DNA of 64,000 nucleotides from JBBQWR01 sp038210495 (GCA_038210495.1 JBBQWR010000010.1:1-64000); one strand, 5' to 3'. Positions 45,741 to 55,029 are shown, counted from the first letter of the stretch. Notes: a model not told the origin generated them from the letters alone. Numbers and translations are program-made.

Positions 45741-45763
45741 CCGCGCGTTATCAAAGTAACCTT

Positions 45764-45787
45764 TAGCCCCCGGCGAGCCGCCGGGGG
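45764..45787. repeat. TAGCCCCCGGCGAG hairpin before fliG
   Basis: TAGCCCCCGGCGAGCCGCC followed by GGGGG forms a near-perfect hairpin in the fliF-fliG spacer. It is a close copy of the word at 43991-44015. Confidence 0.7.
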
Positions 45788-45812
45788 GAACCCGCCCCAA
45801 AACTCGACAATC

Positions 45813-46817
45813 ATGAGCCTCCGCCAACCATCCCTGCGAAAAGCGGCCATCCTCGTGGCCTGCCTCGACCACCGCACGGCCGACCTGTTGCTCGCGCAAA
45901 TGCCGACCGATCAAGCCGACGAAGTTCGCCGCGCGATCTTGCGTCTGGGGGACGTCGAATCGGACGAGCAAGACAAGGTGATCGACGAGTTCGTGCGAAT
46001 CGGACCTCTCGTGCCCAATCAGGATCTTGCGGGAATTGAGCTTGATGGGGCACTGGCCGCACGGATTTCGTTGCCAAGCCGCCATTCGACGGAAGCGGCG
46101 GCATCCGATCGTCACCCGAGCAAGCCATCGTTTCATTTTTTGCATGAGACCCAGTTCGAAACATTGCTGCCGTTCCTGCGTCGCGAGCATCCGCAGACGA
46201 TCGCCGTCGTGCTGTCGCATCTACCGGCCGATCGAGCCAGCGATCTGCTCACGCTACTGCCCGCGCCGATTCAAACCGATGTCATCCGCCGCCTCTCGGA
46301 ATTGAATGAGATGGACCCCGACGCGATCGCGGAGGTCGAGCGTGGCCTTCAGCAGTGGATCAATGAGCAGGGCGAAACCCGCCAGCGCCGGGTCGCCGGA
46401 CTCGCGGCCGTGTCGGCCATTTTGGAAGCCGCGCCCGCGACGGCCCGCCGACAAATCATGGGCAATCTGGCCCGCCACGATCGTCCGCTGGCCGGAAAAC
46501 TGCATAAAAACCGTTATACGTTCGCCGATCTGATTCAGTTTGACGACGAAGATTTGGTCCTCGTCCTTCGGGCCGCCGATGGAGATTTGCTCGTGTTGGC
46601 GCTCGCCGGCGCGAGCCCGCAATTTGTGGATCGAATCAGCCGGAGATTGCCCGTCGAACAAGCCAAGACACTGGCCAAGGCGCTCTCCCACTTGGGGCCG
46701 ACGCGATTGGCCGACGTCGATGAAGCGAAACAAGCGATCGCCGATTTGGCTGCCGAAATGGAAGCCGATGGCCGCTTGCAGATCCAGCACGAACGACCAT
46801 CGCTGGCCGCGGCGTAA
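45813..46817 (+). CDS. fliG: Flagellar motor switch protein FliG with altered torque helix
   Basis: A 334-residue rotor protein, length typical of FliG. The N-domain (FliF-binding), the EHPQT motif (125-129) and the armadillo-like middle domain are recognisable, and the C-terminal domain (LGPTRLADVDEAKQAIADL) aligns without gaps. Residues that align with E. coli K264, R281, D288 and D289 are A265, E282, K289 and A290; only the equivalent of R297 (R298) is kept. The charged torque helix is therefore neutralised or reversed. It is likely a functional rotor protein with a different stator contact. Neighbours fliF and fliH keep the standard order. Confidence 0.9.
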   Translation: MSLRQPSLRKAAILVACLDHRTADLLLAQMPTDQADEVRRAILRLGDVESDEQDKVIDEFVRIGPLVPNQDLAGIELDGALAARISLPSRHSTEAAASDRHPSKPSFHFLHETQFETLLPFLRREHPQTIAVVLSHLPADRASDLLTLLPAPIQTDVIRRLSELNEMDPDAIAEVERGLQQWINEQGETRQRRVAGLAAVSAILEAAPATARRQIMGNLARHDRPLAGKLHKNRYTFADLIQFDDEDLVLVLRAADGDLLVLALAGASPQFVDRISRRLPVEQAKTLAKALSHLGPTRLADVDEAKQAIADLAAEMEADGRLQIQHERPSLAAA

Positions 46818-46847
46818 GTCGGCGGTAATACCAAGGTAAGTCCGATC

Positions 46848-47516
46848 ATGGCGACAGTCATTAAGTCCGGAAGCGATGCACGGCACGTCCAGCATGTGGC
46901 GTTCAATCTCGAGGACCTGAAGCAGCAAGCGGCGAGATACCTCGATCAGGTACGCGTGCAGGCTGCGCAGATCGTGCTCGACGCTCAGCAGCAGGCCGAG
47001 ATGCTCAAGCGCCGCGCCGAGGAAGAAGGTCGCCAGGCCGCCATGCGAGCCGCCGAGAAAGTCCTCGACGACAAAATCGGCCAGCGGATGCAAACGCTGT
47101 TGCCGGCGCTGCAAAAGGTCGTCGCCGGAATCGCCGACGCGAAGCAGGAATGGCTCGGCCATTGGGAGCGGAGCGCCGTGCAGCTAGCCGCCGCAATGGC
47201 CGGCAAGGTAACTCGCACGCACGTCGCCAACCTGCCCGACGTGACGCTGAAGCTCATTCGCGAGGCGCTGGAGATGACGGCCGGCGCGTCGCAGGTACGG
47301 ATTCATTTGCATCCGCAAGACGCCGAGTCGCTCAACGGCCAAGTTGCCAAGCTGGCGGCCGAGTTTCGCCGTGTCGGTCCCGCCGAAATCGTGCCGGACG
47401 AAACGATTACGGCCGGTGGATGCCGCATCGAAACACTGCACGGCGTGGTCGATCAACAATTCGAAAGCCAACTCGCGCGGATCGTCGAAGAGCTCACCCG
47501 CGGCGCAGGCGCCTGA
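46848..47516 (+). CDS. fliH: Flagellar assembly protein FliH
   Basis: A 222-residue protein that binds the FliI ATPase and links it to the export gate. The N-terminal half has a coiled-coil (LKQQAARYLDQVRVQAAQIV, DAQQQAEMLKRRAEEEGRQA); the C-terminal half (QVRIHLHPQDAESLNGQVAK, IVPDETITAGGCRIETLHG) resembles FliH/YscL. A Shine-Dalgarno (AAGGTAAG) precedes the start. Next is fliI, as expected. Confidence 0.88.
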   Translation: MATVIKSGSDARHVQHVAFNLEDLKQQAARYLDQVRVQAAQIVLDAQQQAEMLKRRAEEEGRQAAMRAAEKVLDDKIGQRMQTLLPALQKVVAGIADAKQEWLGHWERSAVQLAAAMAGKVTRTHVANLPDVTLKLIREALEMTAGASQVRIHLHPQDAESLNGQVAKLAAEFRRVGPAEIVPDETITAGGCRIETLHGVVDQQFESQLARIVEELTRGAGA

Positions 47517-47527
47517 CCGAAAAAACC

Positions 47528-48922
47528 ATGCAAGACATGCTCGCCCAACTCGATCGACTGATGCCGACGGCCTTGCAAGGAAGCATCGCGCAGACGGTCG
47601 GCATGACCGCCTCCGTCGCAGATTTCCCGGCGCCTGTCGGGGCCTTGGTCGAGATCGAGCGGCAAAGCGGCGGTCCCTTGCGGGCCGAGGTCATCGGCTT
47701 TCGCGAGTCGCTCACGCTTCTTTATCCGTTCAGCGAGCTCAACGGCGTCCGGCGCGGAAATCGCGTCCGGCTGCTCGGAACCGTCCGCTGGCTGCGCGTC
47801 GGCAACGAACTACTCGGCCGCGTGCTGAACGCGCATGGCCAAGCGATCGACGGGCGTCCCCAGCCGGCGCTGACCAGCCGGATTCCCTTGGACCGCGCGC
47901 CGCCGCCATCGGTCGAACGGCCGCGGATCGACAAACCGTTGGGAACGGGAATCCGCGCTCTCGATGGAATGCTAACCTGCGGCAAGGGACAGCGGATGGG
48001 TATCTTCGCCGGCTCCGGTGTCGGCAAGAGCGTGATGCTGGGCATGATGGCCCGCTATACGGCCGCCGACGTGAACGTCATTGCGCTGGTCGGCGAACGA
48101 GGCCGCGAGGTGAACGATTTTCTCGAGCGCGATCTCGGTCCGGAAGGATTGGCCCGGAGCGTCGTCGTCGTGGCCACGAGCGACGAACCGGCGCTGATGC
48201 GAATCCAAGCGGCGCTCACGGCCACCGCCATTGCCGAATATTTTCGCGACCTGGGGAGCGACGTGCTCCTGCTGATGGATTCCGTCACCCGCTTCGCGAT
48301 GGCCCAGCGCGAGATCGGGCTCGCCGCCGGAGAGCCACCGACGACGCGCGGTTATCCGCCGTCGGTGTTCGCCATGCTTCCCAAACTGGTCGAACGCTCC
48401 GGTCGTAGCGCCAAGGGAAGCATCACCGGATTCTATTCGGTGCTCGTCGAGGGTGACGACCCGCAAGAGCCGATCAGCGATAGCGTGCGCGGTCTGCTCG
48501 ATGGCCATACGTTCCTGTCGCGAAAGCTGGCTGGCCGCGGGCATTATCCGGCGATCGATATCCTCGGTAGCCTGAGCCGATTGATGAACGACATCACGCC
48601 CAGGGCTCATCAAGACGGCGCTCAGATAACCCGCGAACTGTTGTCGGCATATCGCGATCACGAGGATTTGATTTCGATCGGCGCCTACCGCCGCGGAGCG
48701 AATCGCTTGGTCGATGCCGCGATGGATATGCAAGAAGAGCTGAACAAATTCCTGAGACAGCGAATTGAAGAGCGAGTGACGGTCGCCGAAGCGGCCGCCG
48801 GCCTGGCCCAACTGCGGCAACGCGCGGCGGCGATCATGCAGACGGTCGCTCCCAGCAACGGTTCGGCGGCCAATGGATCGACCCCGAATCAGGCAACGGC
48901 AAGTCTCGTTCAACCCAATTAG
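47528..48922 (+). CDS. fliI: Flagellum-specific ATPase FliI
   Basis: A 464-residue F1-like ATPase of the type III export apparatus, from the ATG at 47528. Walker A is GIFAGSGVGKSVML; Walker B is DVLLLMDSVTRFAMAQRE; the GEPPTTRGYPPSVFAMLPKL loop is typical. The N-terminal beta-barrel and the C-terminal helical domain are complete. Translation could also start from upstream in-frame codons, but the sequence before 47528 lies over fliH and looks non-coding. Confidence 0.96.
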   Translation: MQDMLAQLDRLMPTALQGSIAQTVGMTASVADFPAPVGALVEIERQSGGPLRAEVIGFRESLTLLYPFSELNGVRRGNRVRLLGTVRWLRVGNELLGRVLNAHGQAIDGRPQPALTSRIPLDRAPPPSVERPRIDKPLGTGIRALDGMLTCGKGQRMGIFAGSGVGKSVMLGMMARYTAADVNVIALVGERGREVNDFLERDLGPEGLARSVVVVATSDEPALMRIQAALTATAIAEYFRDLGSDVLLLMDSVTRFAMAQREIGLAAGEPPTTRGYPPSVFAMLPKLVERSGRSAKGSITGFYSVLVEGDDPQEPISDSVRGLLDGHTFLSRKLAGRGHYPAIDILGSLSRLMNDITPRAHQDGAQITRELLSAYRDHEDLISIGAYRRGANRLVDAAMDMQEELNKFLRQRIEERVTVAEAAAGLAQLRQRAAAIMQTVAPSNGSAANGSTPNQATASLVQPN

Positions 48923-48957
48923 TTCCCTGAGCATCCGAGGAATCCGAAGACGACAGA

Positions 48958-49410
48958 ATGGCACAATTTCAATTTCGGATGGCGACGCTGCTCCGCTTGC
49001 GCGAGTCGTGGCGGGACGAACGTCGCGCTGCGCTCGCCGAGGCGCAGCACGCCGAGCAAGTGATCGCCGAGCGAATCGCTTTGATAGATTGCGATCTGGT
49101 TGCGCTGCGCCGCCAGTCGCTCGACGCTGCGCGCCCCGGGGTGATAAACGTCGATCGTTTGGCCGATTCCACGCGCTACGAAATGATACTCAAGGTCGAA
49201 CGCCAATCGGCCGATCAACAGCGGCAGGCGGTCGCCGAGGAGGTCGAGCGACGACGCGAAAGTTTGATGACCGCCGACCGCGACGTGCGGGTGCTCGAAA
49301 AACTTCGCGAGAGTCAACTCGATCAACATCGCGACGCTCAGCAGCGCAGCGAGGTCAAGCAACTCGACGAGATTTCCCTACTCCGCCATTCACGGATGGA
49401 GCAACTGTGA
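48958..49410 (+). CDS. fliJ: Flagellar protein FliJ
   Basis: A 150-residue coiled-coil protein that acts with FliI and FliH in export. It starts MAQFQFRMATLLRLRESWRD; the rest is heptad-rich (RRAALAEAQHAEQVIAERIA). Its stop overlaps the next start by one base (TGATG). Sequence identity in FliJ is always low; the position between fliI and fliK supports the call. Confidence 0.85.
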   Translation: MAQFQFRMATLLRLRESWRDERRAALAEAQHAEQVIAERIALIDCDLVALRRQSLDAARPGVINVDRLADSTRYEMILKVERQSADQQRQAVAEEVERRRESLMTADRDVRVLEKLRESQLDQHRDAQQRSEVKQLDEISLLRHSRMEQL

Positions 49411-50099
49411 TGGGACGCCTCCTCGGAATGCTCGGCGCATTGTTCGCCTATTTGTGCGTGGGCACGGTTGTCGCGCTGGCGATCGTCGTCGGCTATGCCG
49501 TGGCACACGGATACGTCGATGCCACGAAATTCGAACGGATCACCGACGTAGTTCGAGGCATCGAGGAAACCCCCAAGGCAATCGAAAAACAAACTAAACC
49601 CACCGAACCGTCCGAAGAACCATCGTTCGACGAAATCGAACGGCAACGAGGCATCCGAGCCCGAAATATCGAGCTTCGGGAGAAGTCGGTGGAGAACAGT
49701 CTGGAGCGAGTGCGGTTCGAGCAAGATCGATTGTCGACGGATTTGAATCGCTACTCGGCGCTCAAGGGGGAAATCACTCGACTGTTGGATGGAAAAACGG
49801 ATGAGGCCGTGAAGGCAGGCCGGGAAAGCGTCCGCGAGCTGTGGGAGACAATTAAACCCAAGCAAGCCCGCGAACAGATTTTAAGAATGTTCGACGCCGG
49901 CGAAACCAACGAAGTCGTGGCAATCATGTCGTCGCTGGGAATTAACAAGCGGGCCAAGATCATCGCCGAGTTCAAGGGAGAAGACGACGCCAAGAAGTTA
50001 GACGAGATCCTACGTCTCATGCGTCAAGGCATTCCGCAGGTGCTTCCGATCAATCAAGCCCGAGATGAACTGAACAAGTTCAACTCCAAAGCGCCGTAA
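49410..50099 (+). CDS. MotE/YlxF-like membrane-anchored coiled-coil protein
   Basis: About 229 residues from the ATG at 49410, which overlaps the fliJ stop. One N-terminal membrane helix (about 8-30, LGALFAYLCVGTVVALAIVV) is followed by a charged linker, a coiled coil (LREKSVENSLERVRFEQD) and a C-terminal MgtE_N-like domain (MFDAGETNEVVAIMSSLGIN). This is the layout of MotE of rhizobia and of YlxF in the Bacillus fla operon, which occupies the same place between fliJ and fliK. It is thought to act in stator or motor assembly. Confidence 0.72.
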   Translation: MGRLLGMLGALFAYLCVGTVVALAIVVGYAVAHGYVDATKFERITDVVRGIEETPKAIEKQTKPTEPSEEPSFDEIERQRGIRARNIELREKSVENSLERVRFEQDRLSTDLNRYSALKGEITRLLDGKTDEAVKAGRESVRELWETIKPKQAREQILRMFDAGETNEVVAIMSSLGINKRAKIIAEFKGEDDAKKLDEILRLMRQGIPQVLPINQARDELNKFNSKAP

Positions 50100-50114
50100 C
50101 CCTAGCAAGTCATT

Positions 50115-51920
50115 ATGCCGCAATTCGTCTCCAACAATTTGAGCCTGCTGACATCGCTTGGCTCGACGATCCCGTCATCCACGAGCCAATCGTCGGTGAC
50201 TCAGTCGTCGGTGAATCAGTCGACATCGAGCCAAAGCTCGCACGGCGGCGGCGCGGCGTTTGGAGACCATTTGCAGCGCGCCGCGAGCCAAAGCGGCGAT
50301 TCGCAGGCCCGTGCGACGAGCCAGTCGACAATCGATCGCGAATCATCGCGCGCCGATTCCAAACACAACCGCTCCGACGATTCGACGCGGACGGATACGA
50401 ACACCCAATCCACCTCGAACACGAGCGGATCGACGGGGACGAGCGGAAACGAGACGAACTCGCGCGCCCGCGACGACCAAAACACCGACAAGCACTCGAA
50501 CGAGGGGGACAAACGCGACAAGCCGACGCACGATTCCCAAGACGGCGCCGCGACGTCGATCGCCGGCAATACACAAGGCGCCGCGACGCCGGCGCCCAAA
50601 CCGGACGCTCCGGCGCCACCTAAAATCGATGGCGTGACCTCCGCCAACGGCGACTCGATCGGGGCGGCGGCCGCTCCGACCGGTGGCACACAGTTGCCGT
50701 CTATTCAGCAGCCGATCCAAGCGCCGACGACACCGGCCGCTCAATCCGCGACCGCGCCTTCGGCGTCGCAGCCCGGCATCGCTCAGGCCAATGTGACGGA
50801 AGCCGCCCTCGTCGCACAGCCACCGGAAGCTGCCACCACCCCAAATGCGACTGCTTCCCTCACGATCACCGCCACTTCGACCGCCGCCGGATCGAGCATC
50901 GATCCGGCAGCTACCGGAGCGAAGGCCGATCCCAAAACAGATAAAAGCAAACCGACGACCGCGCCGACCGGTGGCGATACGTCTGCGACCGATTCGCTTG
51001 CTCAGCTTGTCGTCGCGACTACGGCCGTTGCCCCTGCGACACCAGCGTTGCAAACGACAACGAGCCTAGTTTCCGGTCAGACGAGTTCGTCCGCCAACTC
51101 GAATAGTGGATCGACGAATATCTCGCCGCTCGCTCGGTCCGCGGCAAGTCAAGCAGCGGCGCCGTCGTCGTTAGTCAACGCCCCCGGTACGGCGCCGGCG
51201 GCAGAGAGTCAGCCGCTCGATTTTCAAACGGTGCTCAGAGCCATCGTGACGACCGCGAACGCCGCCTCGACCAAAAAGCCAGACGGCGCCACCGGCGCGG
51301 AGCCCTCGACGAAGTCGAACGACGCGGCCGCCTCGACCGCAACGGGCCCAAAAACCGATCCTCAATCAGTTTCTCCGCTTGGGGCCAACGCGCCATCCGC
51401 ATCGACCAGCGCCGCTCACGAAGCCCTGCAATCCAGTTCGCAGACTTCGGCTGCCGGCTCAACGGGCGCAGCGGGTGACGTCGATCGAGTCCGGTTCCTG
51501 CAACGAGTGGCCCGGGCATTCCAAGCTGCCGACGATCAAGGGGGCGAGATCCGGTTGCGGCTCAGTCCGCCCGAGTTGGGCTCGATCAAAATCCAGATGG
51601 CGGTTCGCGACGGCACGATGACCGCCCATTTGCAAACCGAAACGGAAACCGCTCGGACCATGCTGCTCGATCAACTGCCGGCCCTGCGCGATCGGCTGGC
51701 GGAGCACAACATCAAGATCGATCGCTTTGAGGTCGAGTTGATGAATCAATCGCCGACGGGCACGCCGCAAAATTTCGGCAATTCGCAAGGCGGCTATCAA
51801 ACGCTGGAGCATCAACCGAGACGAACCGGTTCAAGCGCCGCCACGGCCGTCAACGCCACAAGCACGACTGCGACGGCTCGCGCTCAGTCCGCCGCCGGGC
51901 AATTAGATGTAATCATCTGA
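50115..51920 (+). CDS. fliK: Flagellar hook-length control protein FliK
   Basis: A 601-residue, Ser/Thr/Ala/Pro/Gly-rich low-complexity protein except for a globular C-terminal domain (about 470-555) with the FliK pattern GGEIRLRLSPPELGSIKIQM and LLDQLPALRDRLAEHNIKID. FliK is exported and measures hook length. The long disordered N-terminal region is normal for the molecular ruler. Its order before flgD and flgE agrees. Confidence 0.88.
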   Translation: MPQFVSNNLSLLTSLGSTIPSSTSQSSVTQSSVNQSTSSQSSHGGGAAFGDHLQRAASQSGDSQARATSQSTIDRESSRADSKHNRSDDSTRTDTNTQSTSNTSGSTGTSGNETNSRARDDQNTDKHSNEGDKRDKPTHDSQDGAATSIAGNTQGAATPAPKPDAPAPPKIDGVTSANGDSIGAAAAPTGGTQLPSIQQPIQAPTTPAAQSATAPSASQPGIAQANVTEAALVAQPPEAATTPNATASLTITATSTAAGSSIDPAATGAKADPKTDKSKPTTAPTGGDTSATDSLAQLVVATTAVAPATPALQTTTSLVSGQTSSSANSNSGSTNISPLARSAASQAAAPSSLVNAPGTAPAAESQPLDFQTVLRAIVTTANAASTKKPDGATGAEPSTKSNDAAASTATGPKTDPQSVSPLGANAPSASTSAAHEALQSSSQTSAAGSTGAAGDVDRVRFLQRVARAFQAADDQGGEIRLRLSPPELGSIKIQMAVRDGTMTAHLQTETETARTMLLDQLPALRDRLAEHNIKIDRFEVELMNQSPTGTPQNFGNSQGGYQTLEHQPRRTGSSAATAVNATSTTATARAQSAAGQLDVII

Positions 51921-51973
51921 CGGCCTGCTCAAAACCATCCATGAACTCGCTGCCCCAATCAGGAACCAAAGCC

Positions 51974-52393
51974 ATGTCCACGATCCCGGCCACCAACCCG
52001 ACGGGCTCGTCGTCGAATTCCGGTTCATCGAACCCGAAAGACCTGAACAACATCGATGTCAGCCAGTTCTTGCAACTGATGATTACTCAGCTTCAACATC
52101 AGGATCCGCTCAATCCGGAATCGAATGCTCAGCTCATGCAACAAGTCGGTGAAATTCAGCAGATCTCGTCCACCAATAAATTGTCGACGACGCTCAACTC
52201 CGTCGCCCTCGGCCAGACGCTGTCTAGCGCAACGACGCTAATCGGCAAGCATATCACCGGACTGGACGATAGCGGCAACGCGGTCGACGGCCTCGTGCAA
52301 AAGATCAGCGTTCTGAACAACCAGCCCAAGCTGTACGTCGGCGACCAGATCGTAAGCATCAGCAACGTCAAGGAAATTCTGCCGGCCAGCTAA
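51974..52393 (+). CDS. flgD: Flagellar hook capping protein FlgD (short form)
   Basis: About 139 residues from the ATG at 51974, with AGGA upstream (51941 is an in-frame alternative). The N-terminal FlgD signature DVSQFLQLMITQLQHQDPLN and the PESNAQLMQQVGEIQQIS helix are present. The usual C-terminal Ig-like and tudor-like domains are largely missing, leaving only a short SH3-like stretch. FlgD caps the growing hook. The short length resembles FlgD proteins of several Gram-positives. Confidence 0.9.
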   Translation: MSTIPATNPTGSSSNSGSSNPKDLNNIDVSQFLQLMITQLQHQDPLNPESNAQLMQQVGEIQQISSTNKLSTTLNSVALGQTLSSATTLIGKHITGLDDSGNAVDGLVQKISVLNNQPKLYVGDQIVSISNVKEILPAS

Positions 52394-52394
52394 T

Positions 52395-52503
52395 ACGACA
52401 GCGCACCATTGCCGACCCGTAGCCGAATTCGTGAGAATTCGGAGCCGCGCGGCCGCTGAAAACTCGGAATTCTCACGGATTCCGCTACAACGTGCGCTGT
52501 CGT
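52395..52503. repeat. MITE-like imperfect inverted repeat between flgD and flgE
   Basis: An outer pair (ACGACAGCGCAC at 52395 and GTGCGCTGTCGT at 52492) and an inner pair (TAGCCGAATTCGTGAGAATT at 52420 and AATTCTCACGGATTCCGCTA at 52468) fold the region into arms of about 40 nt. It occupies most of the spacer before flgE and starts right after the flgD stop. No sequence that encodes a transposase is present. Confidence 0.8.
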
Positions 52504-52593
52504 GCTAATTCGTGAAACGCAAATTTCCTTCGACCAGCGACCCCTGTTCGATCACACTTCGCAACGCTACCTCCGCCGCTAAGGATTCTTTTT

Positions 52594-55029
52594 ATGGGTC
52601 TCGCATCCGCTCTCAGCACCGCGCTCACTGGATTAGGCGCATCGCAATCCACGATCGACGTGGTCGGTAACAACCTGGCGAACTCCAGCACGATCGGCTT
52701 CAAGGCCTCGACCGCCGTGTTCGCCACGCAATTTTCGCAAACCTTAAGCTTGGGATCCGGACCTCAAGGGAATAATGGTGGCACGAACCCGCAACAGATC
52801 GGGCTGGGAACGTCGGTCGCCGAAATCACCCCCAATTTCAGCCAGGGCACGATCCAGGTCAGCTCCAATCCTTCGGACCTGGCGATTCAAGGAGATGGTT
52901 TTTTCATCGTCCAAGGAAATTCGGGCGAATCGCTTTACACGCGCGATGGTCAGTTCAAAACCAACTCGCAGAATGAATTGGTCAACTCGACGGGAGATAA
53001 ATTGCTGGGCTTCGGCGTCGATTCGAGCTTTCAAGTTCGCTCGACCACGCTCACGCCGTTGTCGATTCCGTTGGGCACGACCACGGTAGCTCAGGCCACG
53101 AAAAATGTGTTTTTCCAAGGCACATTGCCCCCCAGCGGCAATCTCGCCAATACGGCCGAGATCATCCAAAGCGCGGTGCTCGGCGACAGTCAATACTCCG
53201 CCCCGGCCGCCGGTTCGACCGCAGGCGTCGCCGTCCCGCCAGTCACCAGTTCAACCACCGCAACCTCGGGCGGCGTCGGCCCGCTCCCTGCTGGATCGAG
53301 CTACAACTATCGGGTCGCGTTCGTCGATGCCAACGGCAACGAATCGGATAGTGGCGCGTTTACGGGCTCCGTTCCAGCGGGCGGCGGCAGCACGGGAATC
53401 AATATCGCGAATTTGCCGGTTGACGCCTCGGGGAAGTACGTCGGTCGCCGTGTCTATCGCACTCAAGACTTGGCCACGGCCGGCGCGAATCCCACTTACC
53501 ATCTCGATCAGAATCTGTCCGCCGACAACACCACGACCAGCTTCGCCGACACCACCAGCGACGCCACGCTTGCCACGCAGACCGTGCAAGACACGTCGAC
53601 CATTTCCGGCAACTACAGTTATTATGTCACATTCATCAAACCGGGCGTCCCTGAAAGCCATCCCTCACCGCTAATCGGTCCTCAAAATGTGACGACCGAC
53701 CGCACGGTCGTGTCGAACATTCCCGTTCCCAGTGGCCAATATGCTGGTGGCCAGGCGCGAATCTATCGCAATTTATCCACGAATCCGTCCACGTTCTTCA
53801 GAGTCGCCGACGTCAATGGCGGAACGTCGTTCGTCGACAAGCTCTCCGATGCGTCGATCAGCAATCCTGCCACCGCCAGCTATAAGGCCCTCGACTACAG
53901 CGGCCCGAAGATCACGCCCAATACCGCGCTGGTCGGCGTCCAAACGTTTGACGGCACGAACTACAATTCGCCGTTCCAAGTTGGAACCCTATCCTTCGCC
54001 GGTCAGAAAGGGGGCCGCAACCTGCCCCCCAAGGATTTGACGATCGACAGTTCGACGACCGTGCAGAACCTGATCGACTTCGTCAGCCAGGCCACCGGCA
54101 TCCAACCCGCCGTCGCCGACTCGGGGCATCCCGTGCCCGGCGACATCAGCGGGCAATCGCAAGGGGGCCTCGTCCTGGCCAACGGGCGGCTGCAGGTGAT
54201 CAGCAACAACGGCGTCGACAATGCCGTCGATATTCCGCTCTCCGCATTTTCGCTCACCCCGGCGGGCGGTGGCGATAAAACGACTCCCAATCTTGGCTTC
54301 CTTATCAAGCAGGCCGCCAAGGGGCAAACGGCCGCCAGCGATTTCGTGGCTTACGACTCGCTGGGTATTCCGGTCAACGTTCGAGTGACCGCCGATCTGG
54401 AGGCCCAAAACGGCACGAGCACCGTGTATCGCTGGTTTGCCGATTCGTCCGACAATCAACCAGCGTCTGGCGCCAGCACGTCGGTTGGAACCGGATTAAT
54501 TAGCTTCGACGGCAACGGCAATGTCGAAAACGTCAGCAACAGCACCGTCTCGGTCAGCCGCACCAACACGCCCTCGCAAACACTGCAGTTCCACCTCGAC
54601 TTCTCGCAGCTTTCCGGCCTCTCCACGTCGAAGGCGACGCTAAACACGTCGCGGCAAGACGGATCGGGCGCCGGCACCTTGTCGAGCTTCATCATCAACG
54701 GCGACGGCACGATCAATGGCGTGTTCACCAACGGCGTGACGCGCACGCTGGGCCAGATTCAATTGGCCCGGTTCACCAATCCCGCGGGTTTGGTGGCTCA
54801 GGGAGCGAATACGTTCGCTTCGGGCGTGAACTCCGGGCTGCCCATTCAGGGCAGCGCCGGTTCGCAAGGCATCGGCTCGATCGTCGGTGGCGCCCTGGAA
54901 CAGTCGAACACCGATGTCGGAACGAACTTGATCGATTTGATTCTGGCTTCGACTCAGTATCAAGGGAACACCCGGGTCGTCTCGACGGTAGACCAGCTCT
55001 ATCACGACCTATTGCAACTCGGTCGGTAA
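52594..55029 (+). CDS. flgE: Flagellar hook protein FlgE with two inserted modules
   Basis: An 811-residue hook protein, about twice the length of enterobacterial FlgE. The N-terminus GLASALSTALTGLGASQSTI and VVGNNLANSSTIGFKAS, and the C-terminus TNLIDLILASTQYQGNTRVV, are FlgE-type. Between about residues 225 and 435 two tandem modules are inserted, each with a strand (YNYRVAFVDANGNESDSG; YSYYVTFIKPGVPESHPS), a later RRVYRT or ARIYRN strand, and an FADTTSDA or FVDKLSDA end. They would project on the outside of the hook. A terminator-like hairpin follows. Confidence 0.92.
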   Translation: MGLASALSTALTGLGASQSTIDVVGNNLANSSTIGFKASTAVFATQFSQTLSLGSGPQGNNGGTNPQQIGLGTSVAEITPNFSQGTIQVSSNPSDLAIQGDGFFIVQGNSGESLYTRDGQFKTNSQNELVNSTGDKLLGFGVDSSFQVRSTTLTPLSIPLGTTTVAQATKNVFFQGTLPPSGNLANTAEIIQSAVLGDSQYSAPAAGSTAGVAVPPVTSSTTATSGGVGPLPAGSSYNYRVAFVDANGNESDSGAFTGSVPAGGGSTGINIANLPVDASGKYVGRRVYRTQDLATAGANPTYHLDQNLSADNTTTSFADTTSDATLATQTVQDTSTISGNYSYYVTFIKPGVPESHPSPLIGPQNVTTDRTVVSNIPVPSGQYAGGQARIYRNLSTNPSTFFRVADVNGGTSFVDKLSDASISNPATASYKALDYSGPKITPNTALVGVQTFDGTNYNSPFQVGTLSFAGQKGGRNLPPKDLTIDSSTTVQNLIDFVSQATGIQPAVADSGHPVPGDISGQSQGGLVLANGRLQVISNNGVDNAVDIPLSAFSLTPAGGGDKTTPNLGFLIKQAAKGQTAASDFVAYDSLGIPVNVRVTADLEAQNGTSTVYRWFADSSDNQPASGASTSVGTGLISFDGNGNVENVSNSTVSVSRTNTPSQTLQFHLDFSQLSGLSTSKATLNTSRQDGSGAGTLSSFIINGDGTINGVFTNGVTRTLGQIQLARFTNPAGLVAQGANTFASGVNSGLPIQGSAGSQGIGSIVGGALEQSNTDVGTNLIDLILASTQYQGNTRVVSTVDQLYHDLLQLGR

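Noticed and set aside
52779..52793. A second sigma-54-like word (TGGCACGAACCCGCA)
   Set aside because: It lies inside flgE, its second half does not fit TTGC at the required spacing, and no gene starts after it.
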